A DNA stretch of 52,944 nucleotides from an uncultured Pelagibacteraceae bacterium. Its GTDB lineage: Bacteria; Pseudomonadota; Alphaproteobacteria; Pelagibacterales; Pelagibacteraceae. Made by a program: the position numbers and the translations under genes. How positions within the stretch are numbered: position 1 is the first letter of the stretch; each line of letters begins with the position of its first letter. The notes under the pieces are model-generated. The model was not told the origin of the DNA and searched no databases. It saw only the letters and a program-made list of their open reading frames with translations. This document shows, one piece after another, positions 16,474 through 24,159 of the stretch. The DNA is taken from positions 1-52,944 of the forward strand of contig CABZDW010000008.1 in NCBI GenBank assembly GCA_902524545.1, in the 5' to 3' direction.

Positions 16474-17916
16474 TTATTCTACTATCAAGGTATCTTTAGA
16501 TCCACCACCTTGAGAACTATTTACAATTGTACTTCCTTTTCTAAGTGCAACTCTAGTCAGACCGCCAGTTGTAACATAGCTTGTTCTACCACTTAAAACG
16601 AAAGGTCTTAGATCTAAATGTCTAGGCTCTATATTTTTTTCAGTAATAGTTGGTGCTGTTGATAAAGTTTCTAAAGGTTGTGCAATATATTCTCTGGGGT
16701 TTTTTTTAATCTTCTCTGCTACTTCCGCTCTCTCTTTTGTGGAAGCCTTAGGACCTATCATTATTCCGTATCCACCTGAAGCATTAGCTGGTTTTACAAC
16801 TAATCTAGACATATTTTCTAGTACATACTCTCTTTGTTTTTTGTCATGACACAAATAAGTTTCAACCTGGTTCAATGTAGGTTGCTCACCTAAATAATAA
16901 ACAATCATTTTATTTACATATGAATAAACTACTTTATCATCAGCTACACCTGTGCCTATTGCATTCACAATACCAACATTTTTTTTCAACCAACATTTAA
17001 AAAGTCCTGGAACACCAATTAAAGAATCTTTATTAAAGGCTTTAGGGTCTAAGAAATTATCATCTAGTCTTCTATAGATGCAGTCAACTTTTAAAGGACC
17101 TTTTACAGTTTTCATGTAAACCATATCGTTTTCTACAAAAAGATCTTTTCCTTCTACCAATGCAATCCCCATTTGCTCAGCTAAAAAAGAATGTTCAAAG
17201 TAAGCAGAATTATAAATACCTGGCGTTAATACTACCATGTGTGGATGAGCAGTTTTTTTAGGTATACATTCATTCATACAATTAAAAAGTTTGTTAGTAT
17301 ATTGATGTATTGATGCAACTTTATACCTAGTAAAAAGTTCAGGAAAAACATCTCTCATAACCATTCTATTTTCAAGCATATACGAAACTCCTGAGGGTAC
17401 TCTAAGATTATCCTCCAAAACTAAATAATCTCCATTTTTATTCCTGATTAAATCTACTCCAGATATATTTGCCCAAGATTTATATTTAGGTGAAAATCCT
17501 TCACATTCCTTAACATAATAAGGTGAATTAAAAATGATTTCTCTTGGTACAACATTATCTTTAAAAATTTTCTTTTGATTATAAACATCATCAATAAACA
17601 AGTTTAAGGCTTTAACTCTTTGTTTAAGACCTTTGGTTACTTTATTCCATTGTGCTTTTGGTATAATTCTTGGAATTATATCTAGGGGCCATTTTTTTTC
17701 CTCCGCCCTATTGTTAGCAGCATAAACTCTAAAATTAATCCCTCTAGCACTTATTGTGCTTTGGCAATTTTTTTCAATTTCTTGAAGTTTATCTTTTCCG
17801 TATCTTTCTAAAATATTTGAAATTATAACTGCATGTTTTCTTAGTTTATTTTCACTAGTAAAATAGCCATCGTATGCTTTTGTAGCATTGTAGTTATCCC
17901 AGAGTTTCCCCGCCAT
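16474..17916 (-). CDS. Circularly permuted ATP-grasp protein (DUF404/DUF407)
   Basis: Full-length (480 aa) member of the circularly permuted ATP-grasp type 2 family, a peptide-ligase-like enzyme of unknown substrate. Recognisable segments are SARGINFRVY, PREIIFNSPYYVKECEGF, the VLEDNLRVPSGVSYMLENR motif, GTGVADDKVVYSYV and the nucleotide-binding LVVKPANASGGYGIMIGP. In many bacteria this gene sits with an alpha-E (DUF403) gene, a transglutaminase-like gene and the Anbu peptidase. Here only the Anbu gene is beside it, divergently placed across 105 bases. It may add or join amino acids to a peptide or protein, which is inference from the fold. Confidence 0.9.
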   Translation of the reverse strand: MAGKLWDNYNATKAYDGYFTSENKLRKHAVIISNILERYGKDKLQEIEKNCQSTISARGINFRVYAANNRAEEKKWPLDIIPRIIPKAQWNKVTKGLKQRVKALNLFIDDVYNQKKIFKDNVVPREIIFNSPYYVKECEGFSPKYKSWANISGVDLIRNKNGDYLVLEDNLRVPSGVSYMLENRMVMRDVFPELFTRYKVASIHQYTNKLFNCMNECIPKKTAHPHMVVLTPGIYNSAYFEHSFLAEQMGIALVEGKDLFVENDMVYMKTVKGPLKVDCIYRRLDDNFLDPKAFNKDSLIGVPGLFKCWLKKNVGIVNAIGTGVADDKVVYSYVNKMIVYYLGEQPTLNQVETYLCHDKKQREYVLENMSRLVVKPANASGGYGIMIGPKASTKERAEVAEKIKKNPREYIAQPLETLSTAPTITEKNIEPRHLDLRPFVLSGRTSYVTTGGLTRVALRKGSTIVNSSQGGGSKDTLIVE

Positions 17917-18021
17917 ACAACAATTCTTTAATAATTAACGTAAATATTCAAATGCGTTATAGTTATATCAGATATGCTTGATTTTAAATATATGATAGAT
18001 AAATAAGGTTTATTAATAGTT

Positions 18022-18753
18022 ATGACTTATTGTGTTGGCATTAAAGCTCAAGACGGAATTGTATTTGCATCAGACTCTAGAACAAACGCTGGATTAGACA
18101 ATGTTAACATTTATTCAAAAATGTTTGTTCATGATGTTGGTGATAGAAGTGTCATTGTAGTTACTTCTGGAAACTTAGGTACATCTCAAGCAGTATATAA
18201 ATCTATTGAAAAAGATCTTAAAGGCGACAGCGGGATAATGAATTTAAATACCTGTAAAGATTTTGATCAAATTGCATCATATATAGGATCTTTAAATATA
18301 GAGCATTCAGCTCCTAGAGGAATAAATACCGATACAGTTTTATTAGGTTCCTCATTTTTAGTTGGTGGTCAGATTAAAGGTCAACCATTAGAATTATACT
18401 TAGTGTACTCTCAAGGAAATTATATTAAGCCAGCTGATAGCAAACCTTATCTAGTTATTGGTGAAGTAAAATACGGCAAACCTATTTTAGATAGAGTTAT
18501 AAAACCAAGCGTATCTATTGGTGATGCATCACGTTGTGCTTTGATTTCAATGGATTCAACTTTAAAAAGTGACTTAACCGTAGGCCCTCCTATTGACTTT
18601 GCTGTCTATAAAAAAGATGAATATAAAATTGCCTCACAAAAATGCTTAAATATTACTGATACTGAATATTCTAAGGTCTGTGATCAATGGTCGGACGGCA
18701 TATTTAAAATTTTTGATTCTTTTCCAAGATTTGATTGGGAAGACAAAAAATAA
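18022..18753 (+). CDS. Anbu-type proteasome-like peptidase
   Basis: Ntn-hydrolase (243 aa) of the Anbu (bacterial proteasome homologue) family. After removal of Met1 the mature protein would begin with the catalytic Thr (MTYCVGIKAQDGIVFASDSR); an Asp in SDSR and a Lys in IYSKMF lie at the positions expected for the catalytic Thr1/Asp17/Lys33-type triad. HslV is shorter (~175 aa) and starts TT, so HslV is excluded. Its natural substrate is unknown, and no ATPase partner is encoded here. The divergent ATP-grasp gene is its usual genomic companion. It is followed after 70 bases by a small membrane protein. Confidence 0.93.
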   Translation: MTYCVGIKAQDGIVFASDSRTNAGLDNVNIYSKMFVHDVGDRSVIVVTSGNLGTSQAVYKSIEKDLKGDSGIMNLNTCKDFDQIASYIGSLNIEHSAPRGINTDTVLLGSSFLVGGQIKGQPLELYLVYSQGNYIKPADSKPYLVIGEVKYGKPILDRVIKPSVSIGDASRCALISMDSTLKSDLTVGPPIDFAVYKKDEYKIASQKCLNITDTEYSKVCDQWSDGIFKIFDSFPRFDWEDKK

Positions 18754-18823
18754 GATTATTTTTCCTTTAAACTGTAATAAATTCTTAACACAACTGAAAA
18801 AATAACAATTAGAGGGAAATTTT

Positions 18824-19045
18824 ATGTTTATAAAAAAATATCTTAAATGGATCAGTACGTTTCTAGTTTTAGTGGGAATACTTCTTACAAATTTAAATAT
18901 ATATCCTTTAAATATATATTTTCATGGATTAGGAGTTGTCGGATGGACTATCGCTGGATTTATTAGCAAAGATAAAGCAATACTAACTAACTTTGGATTA
19001 CAAATACCATTATTTTTAATAGGAATTTATAAAATTATTATCTAG
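18824..19045 (+). CDS. Small two- or three-helix membrane protein of unknown function
   Basis: A 73-residue hydrophobic protein with helices around residues 8-24, 32-48 and 54-72, including a VVGWTIAGFISKDKAILTNFGLQIPLFLIG stretch typical of small marine alphaproteobacterial membrane proteins. I do not recognise a functional family. It has a good AGAGGGAAA ribosome-binding site, and its TAG stop overlaps the GTG start of the aquaporin gene by one base, so the two are co-translated. Confidence 0.7.
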   Translation: MFIKKYLKWISTFLVLVGILLTNLNIYPLNIYFHGLGVVGWTIAGFISKDKAILTNFGLQIPLFLIGIYKIII

Positions 19046-19695
19046 TGAAAAATACTAACAAAATATTTCTAGGTGAATTTATCGGAAGTAGCTTTTTAGT
19101 AATGGTTATTGTTGGATCTGGAATAATGGCTGAAAACCTCACAAATGATAATGCTTTAAGATTAACAGCCAATACACTTGCAACTGGAGCTGGTCTATTC
19201 GTTTTAATAACTGCTTTTGCAAATATTTCAGGTGCACATTTCAATCCTTTTGTAAGTTTAGCGATGTTTTTAAGAAAAAAAATCAATGGAAACCTTCTGA
19301 TCATATATATTCCTGCCCAAATACTTGGTTGTTTGCTAGGTGTTATGTTGGCTAATGTTTTTTTTGAACACAATATTCTTGAGTTATCAACAAAAAATAG
19401 GGATGGCTTTCATATTTTCTTATCTGAAATAATTGCTACTTTTGGTTTAATTTTTATTATTTTTGCTACTCTAAAAGATGGCAAAATAACAATAGCTGCA
19501 AGTGTAGCTACATATATTATGGCCGGTTATTGGTTCACATCATCAACATCTTTTGCAAATCCAGCTGTTGCTATAGCAAGAACTTTTACTGATTCTTTTA
19601 CGGGAATTAATTATTTGAATACGCCTGTATATATTTTAGCTGAATTTTTGGGAGCTCTAATAGCTGTATATTTTATTAAGAAACTAATTAAATAA
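19045..19695 (+). CDS. MIP/aquaporin family channel
   Basis: Six-helix channel (216 aa) of the major intrinsic protein family, for water or small neutral solutes. The N-terminal FLGEFIGSSFLVM motif is typical. The second pore box is canonical (SFANPAVAIARTFTDSFTGI), while the first is NPF (SGAHFNPFVSLA) instead of NPA at residues 67-69. The residue following the second NPA is Val rather than the Arg of orthodox aquaporins, resembling bacterial AqpS-like MIPs that can conduct metalloids; no arsenic genes are nearby, so the substrate is open. GTG start chosen because it overlaps the upstream stop (TAGTG). Confidence 0.88.
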   Translation: MKNTNKIFLGEFIGSSFLVMVIVGSGIMAENLTNDNALRLTANTLATGAGLFVLITAFANISGAHFNPFVSLAMFLRKKINGNLLIIYIPAQILGCLLGVMLANVFFEHNILELSTKNRDGFHIFLSEIIATFGLIFIIFATLKDGKITIAASVATYIMAGYWFTSSTSFANPAVAIARTFTDSFTGINYLNTPVYILAEFLGALIAVYFIKKLIK

Positions 19696-19742
19696 AACAA
19701 CTTTATTTAGAAATAAAAAATATTTTAAAGTAGACACCAGTA

Positions 19743-19886
19743 TTTAATAGTATAATAGTCGGCGAATCCACCCCCTAATCCTAAAATTAATTTATTCTTT
19801 AATAGAATTTTTTTTATTCTCACATAAAACAAATCTTAAGTCATGAATCGATAGGAACCGAAAACAATAATATAAAGGAGAAAAAA
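19743..19886 (+). promoter_or_regulatory. Long leader of the PiT-like carrier gene, with TATAAT box and a weak hairpin plus T8 tract
   Basis: A perfect TATAAT lies at 19751-19756, which would leave an untranslated leader of about 125 bases before the ATG at 19887, unusual in such a compact genome. Within it, ATTCT (19794-19798) can pair with AGAAT (19804-19808), followed directly by eight T residues, a possible weak attenuator. The distal part (AAGTCATGAATCGATAGGAACCG) is GC-richer than its surroundings. A strong TAAAGGAG ribosome-binding site precedes the start. I recognise no known riboswitch. Confidence 0.4.
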
Positions 19887-20852
19887 ATGGATATGACTTT
19901 AGTTTACACGGTTATAGGCTTTGGCCTTGCCGGTTATAGCGTAATCGCTAACGACTCAATTCAAACACTAGGTACATTTATAGCTTCAAAAAAGAAGTGG
20001 TTTAAATGGTATACACTTGCAGGATCTGCATCAGCTGTAATGATTATTGCGTTAGCATGGGGATGGTATTCGTATGATGGTGACATTTCTTATGGAAGAT
20101 TAACTAGAATACCTTATCAAGAAATTCAATGGTATCACGCAGTAGCGCCTGCAATACTATTATTATTAACAAGAATTGGAATACCGGTATCTACTACTTT
20201 CTTAGTTCTTTCAGCATTTGCCTCAACAGTTGTGCTTGAAAAAATGCTTATGAAAAGTGTCGTTGGCTATGGTTTAGCAGCAATGGTTGCTTACATCGCC
20301 TGGATAGCTGTTTCTAAATTCATTAATGAAAAATTTGATGAAGTAGACGAAAAATGGGTAGGCTTCTGGAGAAATAGTGTTTGGATTTCTTCTGGTTGGT
20401 TATGGTGGGTTTGGTTGTCTCACGACGTGGCTAATATAGCTGTGTATCTACCTAGACAATTAGATTTAACATTGCTTTTAATAGTAATGGGTTACTTTAC
20501 AGCACTGTTATTCTATATTTTTTACATTCAAGGTGGACCAATTCAAAAAGTTGTTCTTGAAAAAACAGGAACAAGGTACGCAAGATCAGCAACAATTATT
20601 AATGTAATTTATGCTGGTGTCTTATTCTACTTTAAAGAACTAAACGATTTACCTATGTCTACTACATGGGTTTTTGTTGGTTTATTATGTGGAAGAGAAC
20701 TTGCTATAGCTACCATGAACAAAGAATATAAGTTAGGTTATGTCTTTCCATTAATTGGAAAAGATTTCCTAAAAATGGTATTCGGATTAACTGTCTCAGT
20801 AGGTATAGTGCTTTCAATACATTATTTAATAATACCAAACAATTGGTTTTAA
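19887..20852 (+). CDS. PiT-like inorganic ion transporter homologue (divergent)
   Basis: Polytopic membrane protein (321 aa) with about nine helices and an internal two-fold repeat. Repeat one has IANDSIQTLGTF (residues 20-31) and PVSTTF (100-105); repeat two has SHDVANIAVYLPR (178-190) and PMSTTW (256-261). These correspond to the GANDVANAFG and P(I/V)STTH motifs of the PiT phosphate/sulfate permease family, so I infer an anion symporter. It is shorter than usual PiT and lacks the long central loop. The gene stands alone behind a long leader and is convergent with dgkA. Substrate not established. Confidence 0.65.
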   Translation: MDMTLVYTVIGFGLAGYSVIANDSIQTLGTFIASKKKWFKWYTLAGSASAVMIIALAWGWYSYDGDISYGRLTRIPYQEIQWYHAVAPAILLLLTRIGIPVSTTFLVLSAFASTVVLEKMLMKSVVGYGLAAMVAYIAWIAVSKFINEKFDEVDEKWVGFWRNSVWISSGWLWWVWLSHDVANIAVYLPRQLDLTLLLIVMGYFTALLFYIFYIQGGPIQKVVLEKTGTRYARSATIINVIYAGVLFYFKELNDLPMSTTWVFVGLLCGRELAIATMNKEYKLGYVFPLIGKDFLKMVFGLTVSVGIVLSIHYLIIPNNWF

Positions 20853-20864
20853 ATATATTTTTGT

Positions 20865-20890
20865 GGTCGTATTAATTATTTAATACGGCC
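20865..20890. terminator. Stem-loop between convergent PiT-like and dgkA genes
   Basis: GGTCGTATTAA pairs with TTAATACGGCC (one G-U pair), an 11-base stem with a very short loop. It lies in the 66-base gap between two convergent genes, a place where a shared bidirectional terminator is expected. Neither side has a proper T tract, so efficiency as an intrinsic terminator is doubtful. Confidence 0.5.
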
Positions 20891-20918
20891 ATATATGTCT
20901 TGATATCTAGCTATTTTT

Positions 20919-21251
20919 TTAAAAAGAGATTAAAAAAGTAATAATTAATATTAATAAAACAATAAATACAGCTGCACTTGATAAGTCTTTAATCTTTTTA
21001 ATTTCAGGGTCTAGATCAGTAGTGACTCTATCACACAGTTTTTCAACTGCAGTGTTCATTATTTCAAAAGCTAATAAAAGGAAATACAATACAGATAATA
21101 TAATCTTATAGTTTAAGTCTATATTTGATAAGAAAATATATGGAATTAAAAAAACACCCAGTACCAATTCTAAAATAAAAGAATTTTCTTTTGAAACAAT
21201 TTTTAAGCCATTTAAAGAATTGATTAAATTACTGTATAATTTTTTAATCAT
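20919..21251 (-). CDS. dgkA: Diacylglycerol kinase
   Basis: Prokaryotic DagK-type diacylglycerol kinase (110 aa), a small trimeric membrane enzyme returning diacylglycerol to phosphatidic acid. The family signature FEIMNTAVEKLCDRV with catalytic Glu, then a DLSSAAVFIVL segment, is present, as are three transmembrane helices and the N-terminal amphipathic start. Last gene of valS-ilvD-manC-dgkA; its ATG overlaps the manC stop by one base. Confidence 0.92.
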   Translation of the reverse strand: MIKKLYSNLINSLNGLKIVSKENSFILELVLGVFLIPYIFLSNIDLNYKIILSVLYFLLLAFEIMNTAVEKLCDRVTTDLDPEIKKIKDLSSAAVFIVLLILIITFLISF

Positions 21252-22441
21252 TACTTTACTCTTCCATACACATCTTGGTATCTGACAATATCAGTTTCTT
21301 TTAATATAGATCCAACTTGAGCCTCGATAATTTTAACTGGTTTTTTGTAAGGATTTTCTATTCTATGGATTGCACCTAATGGAATAAAAATAGTTTCATC
21401 AGGATTCATAGTAAAATATTTTTTATTTAACGTAATTTTAGGTTTACCATGGGTAACTACCCAGTGTTCAGCTCTATGATGATGTTTTTGAAGACTTAAT
21501 ATTCCTTTTGGTTTTACATATAATTCTTTAATTAGGAATTCCTTACCATTAAATAGATTTACATAACTACCCCAAGGTCTATGAAATACATTCTTATTTT
21601 TATAATAATGTCTTTTATTTCTTCCATACATCTTACAAATTTCTTTCCAAGATCCTAAATCAGACCAAGGAATATCTAATTTGATAGCGTTAATATCTTT
21701 AGTTTTTTCTAGAATTGCATAGTCAAAAGACTTAGCTGTTGCTTTGGTGAATGCTTGTTTGTTTAAATAATATACATTACTTTTATATTTTGCTTTTAAT
21801 ACTGCTTTATTACAATTTCGATAAATATTCGGTTGGTACTTTTTAAAATTATTAATGATTGAATCTTTTCTCAAATAAAACATTCCAGAATTCCAATAAC
21901 CTTTTTTACTTATTATTTGTTTAGCTTTGGCCGCTTTTGGTTTTTCTATAAATCTAGTTACTTTGGTATTTTTTGTTAAAAAATAGCCAAATTCACTTGA
22001 AGGCATTGTAGGTTTAATTCCAAAGATAAAAATATTATTTTGAGTGAGTTTCTTTTGGTTTTTTTTTATAGCTTTATTAAATAATGCAACCTTCTCTATC
22101 AAATGATCGGCAGCTAGGAACATTAAAGGTTGTTCCTTAGGTATATCCTTTATTAATGCCGTACTTAAAATAGCTGGTGCTGTATTTCTTTTGGCTGGTT
22201 CTAAAACTATTTTGAATTTTCTTATTTTGTATTTCTTTAGATGTTGTTTTACTTGTCTTAAATATTTTGCATTAGTGCTTATGATTGGTGCATCAAATAT
22301 TGATGCTTTAACTCTCTCTAAAGTTTTTCCCAACAAAGTCCAATTACCAAAATCTATAAACTGTTTGGCTTGATGTTTTTTTGCGTTAGGCCAAAGTCTT
22401 GTTCCAGCTCCACCACATAAAATGACTGGGCGAATTTTCAT
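21251..22441 (-). CDS. manC: Mannose-1-phosphate guanylyltransferase (ManC/AlgA type)
   Basis: Nucleotidyltransferase (396 aa) making GDP-mannose for surface glycans. The N-terminal domain shows ILCGGAGTRLWP, LEPAKRNTAPAI and FIEKPKAAKA with WNSGMFYL. The C-terminal cupin (from about residue 285, HRPWGSYVNLF and LQKHHHRAEHWVVTHGKP) is the mannose-6-phosphate isomerase-like part of type II enzymes. Total length is 70-80 residues shorter than the usual ~470 aa, mostly through trimmed loops. ATG overlaps the ilvD stop by one base. Confidence 0.92.
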   Translation of the reverse strand: MKIRPVILCGGAGTRLWPNAKKHQAKQFIDFGNWTLLGKTLERVKASIFDAPIISTNAKYLRQVKQHLKKYKIRKFKIVLEPAKRNTAPAILSTALIKDIPKEQPLMFLAADHLIEKVALFNKAIKKNQKKLTQNNIFIFGIKPTMPSSEFGYFLTKNTKVTRFIEKPKAAKAKQIISKKGYWNSGMFYLRKDSIINNFKKYQPNIYRNCNKAVLKAKYKSNVYYLNKQAFTKATAKSFDYAILEKTKDINAIKLDIPWSDLGSWKEICKMYGRNKRHYYKNKNVFHRPWGSYVNLFNGKEFLIKELYVKPKGILSLQKHHHRAEHWVVTHGKPKITLNKKYFTMNPDETIFIPLGAIHRIENPYKKPVKIIEAQVGSILKETDIVRYQDVYGRVK

Positions 22442-24159
22442 TAAATTTTCGAGTAATCCTTAACTTCGTTTTTCTTACCTGGATGTGTTGGTGCTCCTAA
22501 ATAAGCAGGTCCAACAGTTTGTGCATATTTCCAAAGAGTTCCTGATCCAAAATCAGATTTTCTAGCCTTCCATTTTCGTCTTCTTGAAGCTAATTGTGCT
22601 CTAGTTAATCGAACATTAATTGTTCCTTTCTTAGCATCAATGTCAATAATATCTCCGTTACGTAAAAGAGCAATGGGTCCACCTAAAGCAGCCTCTGGTC
22701 CTACGTGACCAACACAAAATCCCCGAGTTGCTCCAGAGAAACGTCCATCAGTTATTAAGGCAACTTTTTCTCCTTTACCTTGACCATAAATTGCACCTGT
22801 TGTTGAAAGCATTTCTCTCATACCTGGTCCACCAACTGGTCCTTCATATCTAATAATAATTACATCACCATTTTTATATTTTCTGCTTTGAACTGCTTTC
22901 ATTGCACTTTCTTCATTATCAAAACATCTTGCTTTACCAGTAAATTGTAATTTTTTTAAACCTGCAATTTTAACTATTCCTCCATCAGGTGCTAAGTTTC
23001 CTTTTAATCCAACTACACCACCAGTTGGTGATAAAGGATTTTTAAATGATCTCATTACTTTTTGTTTTGGATTAAATTTAATTTTCTTTAAATTTTCTTT
23101 CATAGTTTTACCTGTAACTGTCATACAGTCACCATGAATAAAACCACCTTCATAAAGAGTTTTTAATAACATTGGAACACCACCAGCTAACCACATGTCT
23201 TTAGCAACATATTTTCCACCTGGTTTTAAATCAGCAAGATATGGAGTTCTTTTAAATATTTTTGCAACATCCATTAAGTCAAATTTTATTCCAGCTTCAT
23301 TAGCAATTGCAGGTAAATGTAATCCTGCGTTTGTTGATCCGCCTGTTGCAGCAACTATTGTTGCAGCATTTTCTAAAGCTTTTCTGGTTACAATATCTCT
23401 TGGTTTAATTTTTTTGGCTAAAAGTTCCATTACCATTTTTCCACTATTTTTTGCATACTTATCTCTTTCTTCATAAGGAGCAGGAGTTCCTGCAGAATAA
23501 GGTAATGCTAAACCTATTGCCTCTGATACACATGCCATTGTGTTTGCAGTAAATTGACCACCACATGCACCTGCTGTAGGACATGCAACTAATTCTAATT
23601 TTCTTAATTCTTTTGCAGACATTTGACCTGAAGAGTGTTTTCCAACTGCTTCAAAAACATCAACAACAGTTACATCTTTACCTTTATATTTTCCCGGAAG
23701 GATTGAGCCACCATATATAAATACACTTGGAACGTTTAATCTAACCATCGACATCATTAAACCTGGTAAAGACTTATCACAACCTGCGATACCTACTAAT
23801 GCATCGTAACAGTGACCTCTAACAGTAAGTTCTGCTGAATCTGCAATTACTTCTCTCGAAATTAATGAAGATTTCATTCCTTCATGACCCATTGCAATAC
23901 CGTCTGTTACAGTAATTGTACAAAACTCCCTAGGTGTACCACCTGAAGCTCTGACACCCTTTTTGACTGATTGAGCTTGTCTCATTAAAGCAATATTACA
24001 AGGAGCAGCCTCATTCCATGTGGATACAACGCCTACAAATGGTTTTGAAACATCTTTTTCTGTTTCACCCATTGCGTAATAAAAAGATCTATGTGGCGCT
24101 CTATCCGCTCCTAAAGATGTATGTCTGCTTGGTAATTTTTTCTTGTCAAACTTTCGCAT
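22441..24159 (-). CDS. ilvD: Dihydroxy-acid dehydratase
   Basis: IlvD (572 aa), Fe-S enzyme converting dihydroxy-isovalerate and dihydroxy-methylvalerate to the keto acids of valine and isoleucine. Cluster-binding cysteines are visible in [24 protein letters not shown] and [18 protein letters not shown]; the C-terminal [24 protein letters not shown] motif is diagnostic. It overlaps valS by one base upstream and manC by one base downstream. Pairing with valS links synthesis of the valine precursor to valine charging. Confidence 0.97.
   Translation of the reverse strand: MRKFDKKKLPSRHTSLGADRAPHRSFYYAMGETEKDVSKPFVGVVSTWNEAAPCNIALMRQAQSVKKGVRASGGTPREFCTITVTDGIAMGHEGMKSSLISREVIADSAELTVRGHCYDALVGIAGCDKSLPGLMMSMVRLNVPSVFIYGGSILPGKYKGKDVTVVDVFEAVGKHSSGQMSAKELRKLELVACPTAGACGGQFTANTMACVSEAIGLALPYSAGTPAPYEERDKYAKNSGKMVMELLAKKIKPRDIVTRKALENAATIVAATGGSTNAGLHLPAIANEAGIKFDLMDVAKIFKRTPYLADLKPGGKYVAKDMWLAGGVPMLLKTLYEGGFIHGDCMTVTGKTMKENLKKIKFNPKQKVMRSFKNPLSPTGGVVGLKGNLAPDGGIVKIAGLKKLQFTGKARCFDNEESAMKAVQSRKYKNGDVIIIRYEGPVGGPGMREMLSTTGAIYGQGKGEKVALITDGRFSGATRGFCVGHVGPEAALGGPIALLRNGDIIDIDAKKGTINVRLTRAQLASRRRKWKARKSDFGSGTLWKYAQTVGPAYLGAPTHPGKKNEVKDYSKI

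Noticed and set aside
20865-20890. Calling the stem-loop between the PiT-like gene and dgkA a confident intrinsic terminator
   Set aside because: The stem is good, but no T tract follows on either strand, so it is listed only with moderate confidence.
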